Positions 8,229-15,436 of a DNA stretch of 16,462 nt are shown piece after piece. Below the pieces are notes generated by a model. That model did no database searches. It saw only the letters and a list, made by a program, of their open reading frames with translations, and was not told the DNA's origin. Position numbers and translations under genes: made by a program. Origin of the DNA: Fimenecus sp963624605 (GTDB taxonomy: Bacteria; Bacillota; Clostridia; Oscillospirales; Acutalibacteraceae). The stretch's first letter is position 1. The number at the start of each line of letters is the position of its first letter. Where the stretch lies: positions 1-16,462 of the forward strand of contig CAVFQD010000040.1 of assembly GCA_963624605.1 (NCBI GenBank). Reading direction: 5' to 3'.

Positions 8229-9209
8229 ATGAAAATTCTTGTTTTACACACGGGCGGAACGATTGCAAGCGAAGAAAGCGGAAATGTAATCAATCCCTCC
8301 CGTGCACCCGTAATCGAAAAGTTCCTGAAAGAGCATAACGGAATTGAGTTTGACAGCGTAAAGGTGTGCAATATACTCTCCGAAAATGCCGACAATTCAT
8401 TTTACGAACTGCTTATAAACACCCTGCTCTCCTCCGAGCTCTCAAATTACGGCGGCGTAATAATTATGCACGGCACGGATACTCTGCCGTTCACATCAAG
8501 CCTTGTTTCAATGGCGTTAAGGCATATTGAAATCCCCGTCTGCTTTATCGGGGCAAATTTCGTTATATCCGACCCACGCTCAAATGCTCTCGACAATCTT
8601 GCGCTTGCGGTAAACTATATTGAAAACGGCGGAAAAGGCTTTGTAGTTCCCTACAGAAATCCCGACGGCAAAAACCTTATACACCTTGCGACAAGACTTT
8701 GCCAGGCTGACTTTGCCTCTGCCGCTTTCTCGTCAATCAACAACACCAATCTCGCCGAGGTTGACAGCAACGGCTATATCTCCTTTAACAGAAAATCTGG
8801 AATATCCTATGACGGTATTTCAGCCCCGAAGGAAAGAATTGTCGGCGATAAAATCGAATTAAAAAACAAGGTGCTTTTAATCGGTGCTTACCCGGATATA
8901 GACTACTCCGTTTTCGACATTGAAAAGGCAAGACCTGCGGCGGTAATACACACCTGCTATCACTCGGGAACGGCGGACGGCAACAGGCTGCCGGAGTTTA
9001 TCGAAAGATGCAAAAGCTGCGGTACTGACTTTTATCTCTGCCCACTAAAAAGGGACGAGGCGTTTTACGGCTCAACAAAAAACATTATCGACAGCGGGGC
9101 GAAACCGCTTTATAATATGACTGTCGAAAGCGCTCTTGCAAGAATAAAGCTGTGCAAGAGCCTTGACGGCTTAAACGATAACGACAATCTTTATTATGAG
9201 GAGTTTTGA
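8229..9209 (+). CDS. L-asparaginase family protein with altered active site
   Basis: The 326-aa product has the asparaginase fold signatures: HTGGTIAS at the N-terminus (nucleophile T11 by family alignment) and MHGTDTLPF (T83, D84). The general pattern includes SDPRSNALDNL and later SGTADGN. Classical enzymes hydrolyse L-asparagine to aspartate and ammonia. Two catalytic features do not look conserved. The loop after TGGTIAS lacks the expected tyrosine. The segment aligned with the catalytic lysine region reads ATRLCQADF (154-162), with no lysine. The activity may therefore be altered or directed to another amide. The ATG follows directly on the stop of the Toprim gene, so translation is probably coupled. 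There is no signal peptide, so the protein is cytosolic. Confidence 0.82.
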   Translation: MKILVLHTGGTIASEESGNVINPSRAPVIEKFLKEHNGIEFDSVKVCNILSENADNSFYELLINTLLSSELSNYGGVIIMHGTDTLPFTSSLVSMALRHIEIPVCFIGANFVISDPRSNALDNLALAVNYIENGGKGFVVPYRNPDGKNLIHLATRLCQADFASAAFSSINNTNLAEVDSNGYISFNRKSGISYDGISAPKERIVGDKIELKNKVLLIGAYPDIDYSVFDIEKARPAAVIHTCYHSGTADGNRLPEFIERCKSCGTDFYLCPLKRDEAFYGSTKNIIDSGAKPLYNMTVESALARIKLCKSLDGLNDNDNLYYEEF

Positions 9210-9211
9210 CT

Positions 9212-9322
9212 ATGAAAAAGGCACTTAAATATGTATTCGGACTTGTTTCGTTTTTTCTTACGGCGCTTTCCGTCAGCGAGGCACTCAAGAAAAAGCAGGA
9301 GTTTGAAAAGGAGCTCAAATAA
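9212..9322 (+). CDS. Small membrane peptide, 36 aa, function unknown
   Basis: The ATG at 9212 is preceded at 7 bases by GAGGAG (9199-9204), one of the best ribosome sites in the window. The frame reads 36 codons to TAA at 9320-9322. The peptide has a lysine-rich start (MKKALKYVFG), one short hydrophobic stretch (about 8-21, LVSFFLTALS) and a charged tail (EALKKKQEFEKELK). That fits a single-pass or membrane-associated helix with the tail exposed. It begins 2 bases after the asparaginase-like gene and is the last gene before the terminator. I do not recognise a family. Coding is supported by the ribosome site, the position and the amphipathic pattern. Confidence 0.65.
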   Translation: MKKALKYVFGLVSFFLTALSVSEALKKKQEFEKELK

Positions 9323-9335
9323 TTACACATCACAA

Positions 9336-9366
9336 AAGGCGTTAAAGATCAGCTCTTTAACGCCTT
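9336..9366. terminator. Bidirectional intrinsic terminator between convergent gene runs
   Basis: AAGGCGTTAAAGA (9336-9348) and TCTTTAACGCCTT (9354-9366) form a perfect 13-bp stem with a 5-base loop. It is followed by ATTTGTTT on the plus strand and by TTTTGTG on the minus strand. It sits 13 bases after the 36-aa gene and 12 bases after the mnmA stop, so it can end both converging transcripts. Confidence 0.85.
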
Positions 9367-9378
9367 ATTTGTTTCGTA

Positions 9379-10452
9379 TTATTCTATTGTACCGCCGCCG
9401 ACTACCGTGTCGCCGTCATACAGAACCGCTGCCTGACCCTTTGTTATTGCACGCTGCGGCTCGTCGAAAACAATTTTCAGATGATTTTCGTCCGTCTGCA
9501 CAACAACGGCAGGCTGTTCCTTTTGGTTGTATCTTATCTTGGCGCACAGGTGCTCCTGCCTTTCAAGCCTGTCGCACGCCGTGAAGCTGATATTTTTAAC
9601 ATTGACCTCTCTTTTGAAAAGATCGTCGTTAAAGCCGAGAATGACCTTGTTGTGCTCGACATCCTTTTCCACAACATACATTGAAGCGGGCAACGCAAGT
9701 CCGAGACCTCTCCTCTGCCCTATCGTATAACGGATAATTCCCTTATGCTCGCCGAGTCTTTTGCCGTTCATATCGACAAAATCTCCGCAAGGATAAGTCC
9801 TTCCCGTATAGTATTCGATAAATTTGCTGTAATCGCCGTCGGGAACGAAGCATATATCCTGACTTTCGTGCTTACGGGCATTTACAAAGCCATTTTCCTC
9901 CGCAATTTCACGCACTTGAGCTTTTGTGTAATTTCCGAGCGGGAATTTCGTCACTTTCAGCTGCTCCTGCGTGAGCGAATAAAGCACATAGCTCTGGTCC
10001 TTGGATAAATCGACAGCCTTTTTAAGAAGATACCTGTCGCCTTGCTTTTCAATCCTCGCATAATGTCCCGTTGCAACATAATCAATATCAAGCTCCTGCG
10101 CCTTGTGAAGCATCTTTGAGAACTTCATATAGCGGTTGCAGTCGATACACGGGTTAGGGGTAAAGCCGTTCTGATAAGCGGAGATAAAGCGTTCGATAAC
10201 CTCCGACTTGAAGTCATCCGTCATATTAAGCGTATAATGGCGAATACCGAGCCTTGCGCACACGCTCTTTGCGTCAAGGACATCGTCAAGCGAACAGCAT
10301 GTCTTGTCCGAAACAAAATCAATATCCTCATTATTATACAGCTTCATTGTCGCCCCGATAACCTCAAGCGACTCCTGCTGTAAAAGGTAAGCGGCTACCG
10401 AAGAGTCAACGCCGCCGCTCATACCTATCATTACCTTTTTATTTTCCGACAA
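9379..10452 (-). CDS. mnmA: tRNA-specific 2-thiouridylase MnmA
   Basis: MnmA adds sulfur to the C2 of wobble uridine 34 in tRNAs for Lys, Glu and Gln. The 357-aa product carries the PP-loop ATP-binding motif SGGVDSS (12-18). It has the two catalytic cysteines in NPCIDC (C102) and QDICFVPDGDY (C201), and the family motif YTIGQRRGLG near 240. A C-terminal beta-barrel follows. The start is a TTG: GAGGTG (10464-10459) lies 6 bases upstream, whereas the next in-frame ATG eight codons later has only a crowded site. That ribosome site overlaps the nadA stop codon, so the two genes are very likely co-transcribed and coupled. The stop lies close to the shared terminator. Confidence 0.97.
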   Translation of the reverse strand: MSENKKVMIGMSGGVDSSVAAYLLQQESLEVIGATMKLYNNEDIDFVSDKTCCSLDDVLDAKSVCARLGIRHYTLNMTDDFKSEVIERFISAYQNGFTPNPCIDCNRYMKFSKMLHKAQELDIDYVATGHYARIEKQGDRYLLKKAVDLSKDQSYVLYSLTQEQLKVTKFPLGNYTKAQVREIAEENGFVNARKHESQDICFVPDGDYSKFIEYYTGRTYPCGDFVDMNGKRLGEHKGIIRYTIGQRRGLGLALPASMYVVEKDVEHNKVILGFNDDLFKREVNVKNISFTACDRLERQEHLCAKIRYNQKEQPAVVVQTDENHLKIVFDEPQRAITKGQAAVLYDGDTVVGGGTIE

Positions 10453-10462
10453 TTAAAACACC

Positions 10463-11377
10463 TCAGCCGCCGAGTCTAATCATTTCGTCAATACATCTGC
10501 GAGCCTTGACCCTTGTATCCTCGTCAAGCATTATTTCCTCGCCCGAACGACCGAGGACCGCATTGTAAACATCGCAGAGAGTTGACATTTTCATATTCTT
10601 GCATATGAGCTTCTGTGAGAGATAATAGAACATTTTATCGGGGCACTCATATTGCAAATGCTCCGCAATGGAAATTTCCGTACCGATGATAAATTCCTTG
10701 TTGTCGCTCTTTTTTGCAAACTCCATAATACCCGAGGTCGAGCCGACATAATCTGCATGCTTTACAACATCTGCGGTACACTCGGGATGAACAAGCAAAA
10801 GTGCGTTCGGATGCTTCTGCTTTGCCTTTATAACCTCGTTTTCGTTTACCGAAGCATGTACGGGACAGCCTCCCTGCAAAAGCTTGAAATTCTTTTCGGG
10901 AACCTGCTCGGCAACATACGCTCCGAGGTTACAATCCGGTATGAAAAGAATATTCTTGTCGGGAAGCTGTTTTACGATTTTAACTGCGGACGACGATGTA
11001 ACGCAGACATCGCAAACCGTTTTGAGGTCAGCCGTTGTGTTTATGTAAGCGACTACCTTGTAGTCGGGATACTGCTCCTTGACAGCGGAAATAAGCTCCT
11101 TATCCATCTGCTCCGCCATAGGGCAGCCCGCCTCATCGTGAGCAAGGATGACCTTCTTTTCGGGAGATAGAATTTTCACGGTCTCCGCCATAAAGCGAAC
11201 ACCTACCATAATTACCGTTTTCTGCGGTGCGGAAGCTGCTTTTACGGATAGTGCGTAGCTGTCTCCGGTAAAGTCGGCAATTTCAAGTATTTCATGAGCG
11301 ATATAAGAATGAGCGAGGATACATATATCCTTCTCCTTTTTAAGTCGCATTATTTCCTTTTGAACGTCATTGATCAT
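10463..11377 (-). CDS. nadA: Quinolinate synthase NadA
   Basis: NadA condenses iminoaspartate with dihydroxyacetone phosphate to quinolinate in de novo NAD synthesis, using a [4Fe-4S] cluster. The 304-aa product has the three expected cysteine ligands: C85 in DEAGCPM, C171 in QGGCPVH and C259 in LICKNMKMSTL. It also has the motifs HPECTAD and VGSTSGI. The ATG at 11377 is preferred because AGGTG (11388-11384) lies 6 bases upstream and the protein then begins where the family does; an upstream in-frame start at 11425 adds 16 hydrophobic residues not expected in NadA. Neither nadB nor nadC is in the window. The gene is followed by mnmA after 10 bases. Confidence 0.96.
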   Translation of the reverse strand: MINDVQKEIMRLKKEKDICILAHSYIAHEILEIADFTGDSYALSVKAASAPQKTVIMVGVRFMAETVKILSPEKKVILAHDEAGCPMAEQMDKELISAVKEQYPDYKVVAYINTTADLKTVCDVCVTSSSAVKIVKQLPDKNILFIPDCNLGAYVAEQVPEKNFKLLQGGCPVHASVNENEVIKAKQKHPNALLLVHPECTADVVKHADYVGSTSGIMEFAKKSDNKEFIIGTEISIAEHLQYECPDKMFYYLSQKLICKNMKMSTLCDVYNAVLGRSGEEIMLDEDTRVKARRCIDEMIRLGG

Positions 11378-11414
11378 AACTTTCACCTGCAAACAATAAA
11401 AAATTACAAATATA

Positions 11415-11443
11415 ATAATACTCAATTATTCCTATAAAATCAA
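11415..11443 (-). promoter_or_regulatory. Promoter of the nadA-mnmA operon
   Basis: On the minus strand TTGATT (11443-11438) and TATTAT (11420-11415) are 17 bases apart, so each box differs only slightly from consensus. The predicted transcript starts near 11408, leaving about 30 bases before the nadA ATG. An inverted repeat overlaps its -35. Confidence 0.6.
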
Positions 11444-11449
11444 TAGGAA
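11429..11449. promoter_or_regulatory. Inverted repeat, candidate operator of nadA
   Basis: TTCCTAT (11429-11435) and ATAGGAA (11443-11449) form a perfect 7-base inverted repeat around a 7-base centre. It covers the -35 and the start of the spacer of the nadA promoter, where a repressor would block polymerase. It lacks a following T-run on the minus strand, so it does not look like a terminator of the upstream cyclase gene. It does not resemble the NiaR or NrtR sites I know. The regulator is unknown. Confidence 0.4.
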
Positions 11450-11476
11450 ATTCTTATTTAACAAGCAGAAAACGGC

Positions 11477-12631
11477 TTACTTTGCCTCCGAAGCCCGCTC
11501 CGACTTTATGGAATAAAGCTTTTTATCCGCTTCGGCAAATATTTCATCGTTACTCTTGTTTATGTCAAACATTGCGCTTCCGATACTCAACGACAGCGTG
11601 TAGGGAAGATTTTCTGCTTTGTTCATTTGCAAAACAGCTTTATTTATTTCATCCTTCAGTTCTTCAATTTCGGACGCACTCTTCCGCCTGCAAACAATTA
11701 CAAACTCGTCTCCGCCGTACCGTGCAACAAAATCATGATGTCTGTCACATATACCGTTGAGGAGTACCGCGGTTTTTACAAGTGCGGTATCCCCCTCAAG
11801 ATGACCGTAATTATCATTGATGTACTTAAACTTATCAATATCCATTATGAGATAATAGAGATCGCCCTTTTTGTCGGAAGCGCTCAGCTCCGAGTCAATA
11901 TAAAGAGTCAACTGCCGTCTGTTGTTGATACCCGTCAGAGTATCAATCGAAATTTGCTTGTTCTGAACATTGATAAATACCAACAAAACCGAAAGCGAAA
12001 TTCCGACGGCGGTATACGGTAAATCCAAATAAATAAATTGCAGAAGATTGCCTATAAGCGGAAAAAAAGTAAACTGCAAAAGCGCGCTCAATTCATCTTT
12101 TTTCTGCTTGGTTTTTTGACGGCGTATTCCCGCAACAGTCAGCACAGCCGCCCACAAAACATAAAGCATAATTATAAACGCTCTTATCCATGTACCGTTA
12201 CCGCGATGATATAAATTTTCCTCATCAACATAAAAAATATAATGGGTCTTGTGCGAAGCAAGCGTGAGAACGGTTAAAACCAGCATCGGAACAGCGTAAA
12301 CAGTTACTCTCTTTTTATAAGAGCTGTCAATTCTTCGCTTTACCTTAAAATCAACATAAGAAATCCATAAAAAGCCGACAACTCCGGTCAAAATCATATA
12401 TATTGTATTAACGGTGATGTTTATAACCCTGAAAACAGGTATATTCACGCCGTCAACCATCGGCCATATAATATCGGTAATAAGCAAAATCAATGTCGCA
12501 AGAGACATTTCAAAGAAATATCGCTCCGCAAGCAGTATCTTTGAATGACGGCTTGACGCCTTGCTGATAAACAAAAGCATTATAAGGCAAATCGTATCGC
12601 CGAATATATAGGCAAAATTATTACTGCCCAA
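11477..12631 (-). CDS. Membrane-anchored diguanylate cyclase (GGDEF)
   Basis: The protein (384 aa from TTG 12631) has six to seven hydrophobic segments over about residues 5-220 and then a GGDEF domain. The domain shows DTLTGINNRR at its start, MDIDKFKYINDNYGH, and the intact active-site motif RYGGDEF (GGDEF about 306-310). An RxxD inhibitory site (RHHD, about 297-300) lies five residues before the motif region. It should make cyclic di-GMP with product inhibition; the membrane part is an unassigned sensor. The start is chosen because GGAGG (12645-12641) lies 9 bases before this TTG. A GTG at 12638-12640 is in frame but directly abuts the ribosome site. It lies 37 bases after the GH31 gene on the same strand, so co-transcription is plausible. 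Confidence 0.93.
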   Translation of the reverse strand: MGSNNFAYIFGDTICLIMLLFISKASSRHSKILLAERYFFEMSLATLILLITDIIWPMVDGVNIPVFRVINITVNTIYMILTGVVGFLWISYVDFKVKRRIDSSYKKRVTVYAVPMLVLTVLTLASHKTHYIFYVDEENLYHRGNGTWIRAFIIMLYVLWAAVLTVAGIRRQKTKQKKDELSALLQFTFFPLIGNLLQFIYLDLPYTAVGISLSVLLVFINVQNKQISIDTLTGINNRRQLTLYIDSELSASDKKGDLYYLIMDIDKFKYINDNYGHLEGDTALVKTAVLLNGICDRHHDFVARYGGDEFVIVCRRKSASEIEELKDEINKAVLQMNKAENLPYTLSLSIGSAMFDINKSNDEIFAEADKKLYSIKSERASEAK

Positions 12632-12668
12632 CGCGCTCACCCTCCGAAAAATTTTAATGCAGGTAAAT

Positions 12669-15077
12669 TCAATACAGCTTCTCTATTTCCTCAACAGGCT
12701 CCTTGAAGCATTTTTTAACTCTGAGCGATTTCGTTTTTCCGTCAACATATGCGCCGAACATCCTTGGCTTCATACTGTTGGAAAGCTGATATTTGGAAAT
12801 AAGTTCAATAAGAGCTTCTCTCCTCTCGGTATTTTCAAGAGCCGCCACAGATGAAAGAATGACCTTGACGCTGTCCTCGGGAGAAATTTTGCTTACCTTA
12901 ACGCATACAAAACCGTCCTTTGCGGAAATATCACACTCTTTCTCGGTGCCGTTAACTCTTACAGAGACCTCGGCGCCGACAATATCTCGGAACGAAAAAG
13001 TGTAATTTCTCGACTGCGGAACAACCGATTTATCCCCTCTTACGGGATTTACGGTAAATTCAACACGGTTGCCGTTTTCAGACACCTCAAAATCGGTAAA
13101 AGCAAGCCTTCCGTTTTGATATTCCATAGTTTCGCCGTCGTCCTCATACATAGAGAACCTGTTGTTTCCCCTGTAAATGAGAATTTCCGTATCTGTGGGA
13201 TTTTCCCACGAATTATCTCTGCCGTTTATTCCGAGCGGTATAATCGCACCCTCTTTTGCAAGAACGGGTATTGTGCTCTCATCACGGAAAAGCTTTATGC
13301 TCATAGGGCCGTGATAAATGCGATTATTGAAAATATCGGTATATCTGCCCTCGGGTATCCATGCGTTTGTGCCCGCAAGAAATGTTTTTTTGTTCCTCGG
13401 TTTAGTAATCGGTGCGACAATAAGCTCCGAACCGAAATTATATTCGTTTTTGCATTTGTATGCTTCCGAACAATCTGGGTATTCATAATACATAGGTTCG
13501 CAAATTGCCCTGCCGTCCGTGCTCGTTCTGTAATTCATTGTATAGAGATACGGCAACAGCCTGTGGCGAAGCCGCATAAATTCCGTAGTAATGGCTTCAA
13601 CGCTCTTTGAGTACTTCCACGGCTCCTTGCCCATAAACTCGTTTGAGGTTGAATGAAGGCGCATTATCGGTGAAAAAACACCAAACTGAACCCATCTGAG
13701 ATACAGCTCATCGTCCTTTTTGCCGAAGCAGTGACCGCCTATGTCATGGCTCCACCATGTATAACCGATATTGGTTGCGGTTGAGGTAAAGTACGGCTGA
13801 AAATCAAGCGCTCTCCACCTTTGGTGAGTATCTCCCGAAAAGCCGAGCGGATAGCGGTGCGAGCCTGCGCCCGCAAACCTTGAAAGTATGAGCGGACGCC
13901 TCTTGCCGTCTCTTGCAATATCCATTGAATGATAGTGGTTGAGTGCCCAAAGCGGGTCAAGTCCCGAAATGTCGGTCTTGTTGCCCTGCTGCCAGTCAAT
14001 CCACCAAAAGTCAACGCCCATGTCCTGAAGCGGCTTGTGGACTATCTTGAAATATGCCTCGACATATTTTTTGTCGGTTATGTCAAACTTGTACTGCTTT
14101 TTATCCTTTGGGTCGTCACCCATAAATCTTGCAAACTCATCATAACAGTCCTCAAAAGAGCGTATTCCGGTTGCAGGATGAAGATTGAGCGTTACCTTGA
14201 AATTCTTGTTTTGAAGCCATGACAAGAAGCCCTGCGGGTCAGGAAAAAGATCGGTGTTCCAGCTGTAGCCCGTCCAGCCGCCGTCGGACATCATATCAAA
14301 GAATTTCTCCTTAATTGTCTCACAGTGCGCATTTTTTGCGGCTTCTTTTCCGAATTTTTTCTTAATGTCAACCCAATGCCAATCCATATCGACAGTAGCC
14401 ACCGTAATCGGAATTTCTCTGTCAATAAACCTCTGCATAAGAGTGATGTATTCGTCCTGCGTGTACGCCTTATATCTCGACCACCAGTTTCCGAGAGCAA
14501 ACCTCGGAACAAGCGGAGCAGAGCCCGTAAGCTTAAAAAAATCACGGACTGCGTTTATATAATCGTTTCCGTAGGCAAAGAAATATACATCGCTTTCCTT
14601 ATGAGCCCTCGGAACAATTTGACCGTCAGAGGAAATTATAAGAGAATTGCTGTCGCAAAGCCTTGCAACGCCGTTACGGGATATAATTCCGTCTCCGATT
14701 TTTACACTTCCGCGCGTACCGTCAAGGGTTCTGCATGTGCCTTTAAGATTACCGGAATTATATTCGGTTATATGTCGTGAATCCGCAAGGTCTATATATA
14801 ACATCCTGTGCGTCGCGGTATCATAACAAAATTCCGCGAGCTCGGTTTTCAGAGTGATCTTGCTTCCGTTTTGTTTGTGGGTAAATGTCGGATTGTCAAA
14901 ATTTCTGAACCACACAGCCTGTGTAGGCTCATCGCAAAATTTCTTGCTTTCTGAGACCTCTGCTCGAACAAGGCGCGATGTCAGAACCGTAAGCCTTGTG
15001 TCCCCAAAAACAACCGTGTTTTCTTCTTTTGCAACCGGCGAGCATTTAATTTTGAACAAATTAAAATAATCCGACAT
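12669..15077 (-). CDS. Glycoside hydrolase family 31 protein
   Basis: The 802-aa protein has an N-terminal beta-sandwich, a TIM barrel and C-terminal beta domains in the order of GH31. Within the barrel are VDMDWHW (D230, D232; subsite -1), GVDFWWIDWQQG with the likely nucleophile D361, GFSGDT with the likely acid/base D416, and WWSHDIGGH. GH31 enzymes act mostly on alpha-glucosides, with xylosidase, galactosidase and transferase members. The WIDWQQG nucleophile context differs from the common DMNE form, so I do not assign a substrate. No signal peptide is seen, so it acts in the cytosol on imported sugars. No transporter lies nearby. ATG 15077 has GGAGG (15089-15085) 7 bases upstream; an earlier in-frame ATG at 15095 would include this site. 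The last 50 residues are a basic extension of unknown role. Confidence 0.93.
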   Translation of the reverse strand: MSDYFNLFKIKCSPVAKEENTVVFGDTRLTVLTSRLVRAEVSESKKFCDEPTQAVWFRNFDNPTFTHKQNGSKITLKTELAEFCYDTATHRMLYIDLADSRHITEYNSGNLKGTCRTLDGTRGSVKIGDGIISRNGVARLCDSNSLIISSDGQIVPRAHKESDVYFFAYGNDYINAVRDFFKLTGSAPLVPRFALGNWWSRYKAYTQDEYITLMQRFIDREIPITVATVDMDWHWVDIKKKFGKEAAKNAHCETIKEKFFDMMSDGGWTGYSWNTDLFPDPQGFLSWLQNKNFKVTLNLHPATGIRSFEDCYDEFARFMGDDPKDKKQYKFDITDKKYVEAYFKIVHKPLQDMGVDFWWIDWQQGNKTDISGLDPLWALNHYHSMDIARDGKRRPLILSRFAGAGSHRYPLGFSGDTHQRWRALDFQPYFTSTATNIGYTWWSHDIGGHCFGKKDDELYLRWVQFGVFSPIMRLHSTSNEFMGKEPWKYSKSVEAITTEFMRLRHRLLPYLYTMNYRTSTDGRAICEPMYYEYPDCSEAYKCKNEYNFGSELIVAPITKPRNKKTFLAGTNAWIPEGRYTDIFNNRIYHGPMSIKLFRDESTIPVLAKEGAIIPLGINGRDNSWENPTDTEILIYRGNNRFSMYEDDGETMEYQNGRLAFTDFEVSENGNRVEFTVNPVRGDKSVVPQSRNYTFSFRDIVGAEVSVRVNGTEKECDISAKDGFVCVKVSKISPEDSVKVILSSVAALENTERREALIELISKYQLSNSMKPRMFGAYVDGKTKSLRVKKCFKEPVEEIEKLY

Positions 15078-15146
15078 AGTTTCCCCTCCGTACATTCATA
15101 AATTTATTTTAATATATTCCACAATTTCGTTTATTAATTTTTTAAT

Positions 15147-15191
15147 AAAAAATGCCAAAAAAAGAATAAAAAAGAGAAAAATATTCAAAAA
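15147..15191. promoter_or_regulatory. Five phased A-tracts upstream of the tRNA promoter
   Basis: Runs of 6, 7, 6, 5 and 5 adenines begin at 15147, 15157, 15168, 15177 and 15187, a period of 9-11 bases. Such spacing is known to curve DNA. The array ends 4 bases before the -35 of the tRNA promoter, where UP elements act. It also lies in the upstream region of the GH31 gene, for which I see no convincing promoter boxes. Confidence 0.6.
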
Positions 15192-15195
15192 TCAC

Positions 15196-15224
15196 TTGCA
15201 AAACACTCAAATATGTGATAATAT
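15196..15224 (+). promoter_or_regulatory. Promoter of tRNA-Pro
   Basis: TTGCAA (15196-15201) is followed either by TAATAT (15219-15224) at 17 bases or by an extended -10, TGT-GATAAT (15214-15222), at a short 15-base spacing. The transcript would start near 15230, about 80 bases before the mature tRNA. Confidence 0.5.
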
Positions 15225-15312
15225 ACTCGGGCAGTAAAAAATACGACTTATGTTTTTTACAAAGCTCGGCGAATCTCCCTACAATATATCCGCCGAATAA
15301 ATTTAATACTAT

Positions 15313-15388
15313 CGGGGTGTAGCGCAGTTGGTAGCGCACTAGACTGGGGGTCTAGGGGCCGCAAGTTCAAGTCTTGTCACTCCGACCA
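15313..15388 (+). tRNA. tRNA-Pro, anticodon GGG
   Basis: The 76-base sequence folds as a full cloverleaf. The acceptor stem is CGGGGTG/CACTCCG with one G-U pair. The D arm has GCGC/GCGC. The anticodon stem CTAGA/TCTAG holds the loop CTGGGGG, giving anticodon GGG. A 5-base variable loop follows, then the T arm GCAAG-TTCAAGT-CTTGT. The discriminator A and an encoded CCA close the gene. It reads CCC (and CCU by wobble) proline codons. An integrase gene points at its 3' end from 49 bases downstream, so this end may be an attachment site. Confidence 0.95.
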
Positions 15389-15392
15389 TATT

Positions 15393-15434
15393 GTAAAAAA
15401 GCCTGTGGATTGCTTGTCCTACAGGCTTTTTTAC
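15393..15434. terminator. Bidirectional terminator between tRNA-Pro and the integrase gene
   Basis: GTAAAAAAGCCTGT (15393-15406) pairs perfectly with ACAGGCTTTTTTAC (15421-15434) around a 14-base loop that can add a GGA/TCC pairing. The T-run serves the plus strand and the A-run serves the minus strand. It lies 4 bases after the tRNA and 2 bases after the integrase stop. Confidence 0.85.
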
Positions 15435-15436
15435 TT

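Noticed and set aside
15131..15148. Inverted repeat TTATTAA/TTAATAA upstream of GH31
   Set aside because: All A/T in a very AT-rich stretch, so likely chance. No promoter with convincing boxes and no CcpA cre-like site could be found for GH31.
15250..15300. 16-codon ORF in the tRNA-Pro leader
   Set aside because: ATG with no ribosome site, and it overlaps the pairing arms of the leader.
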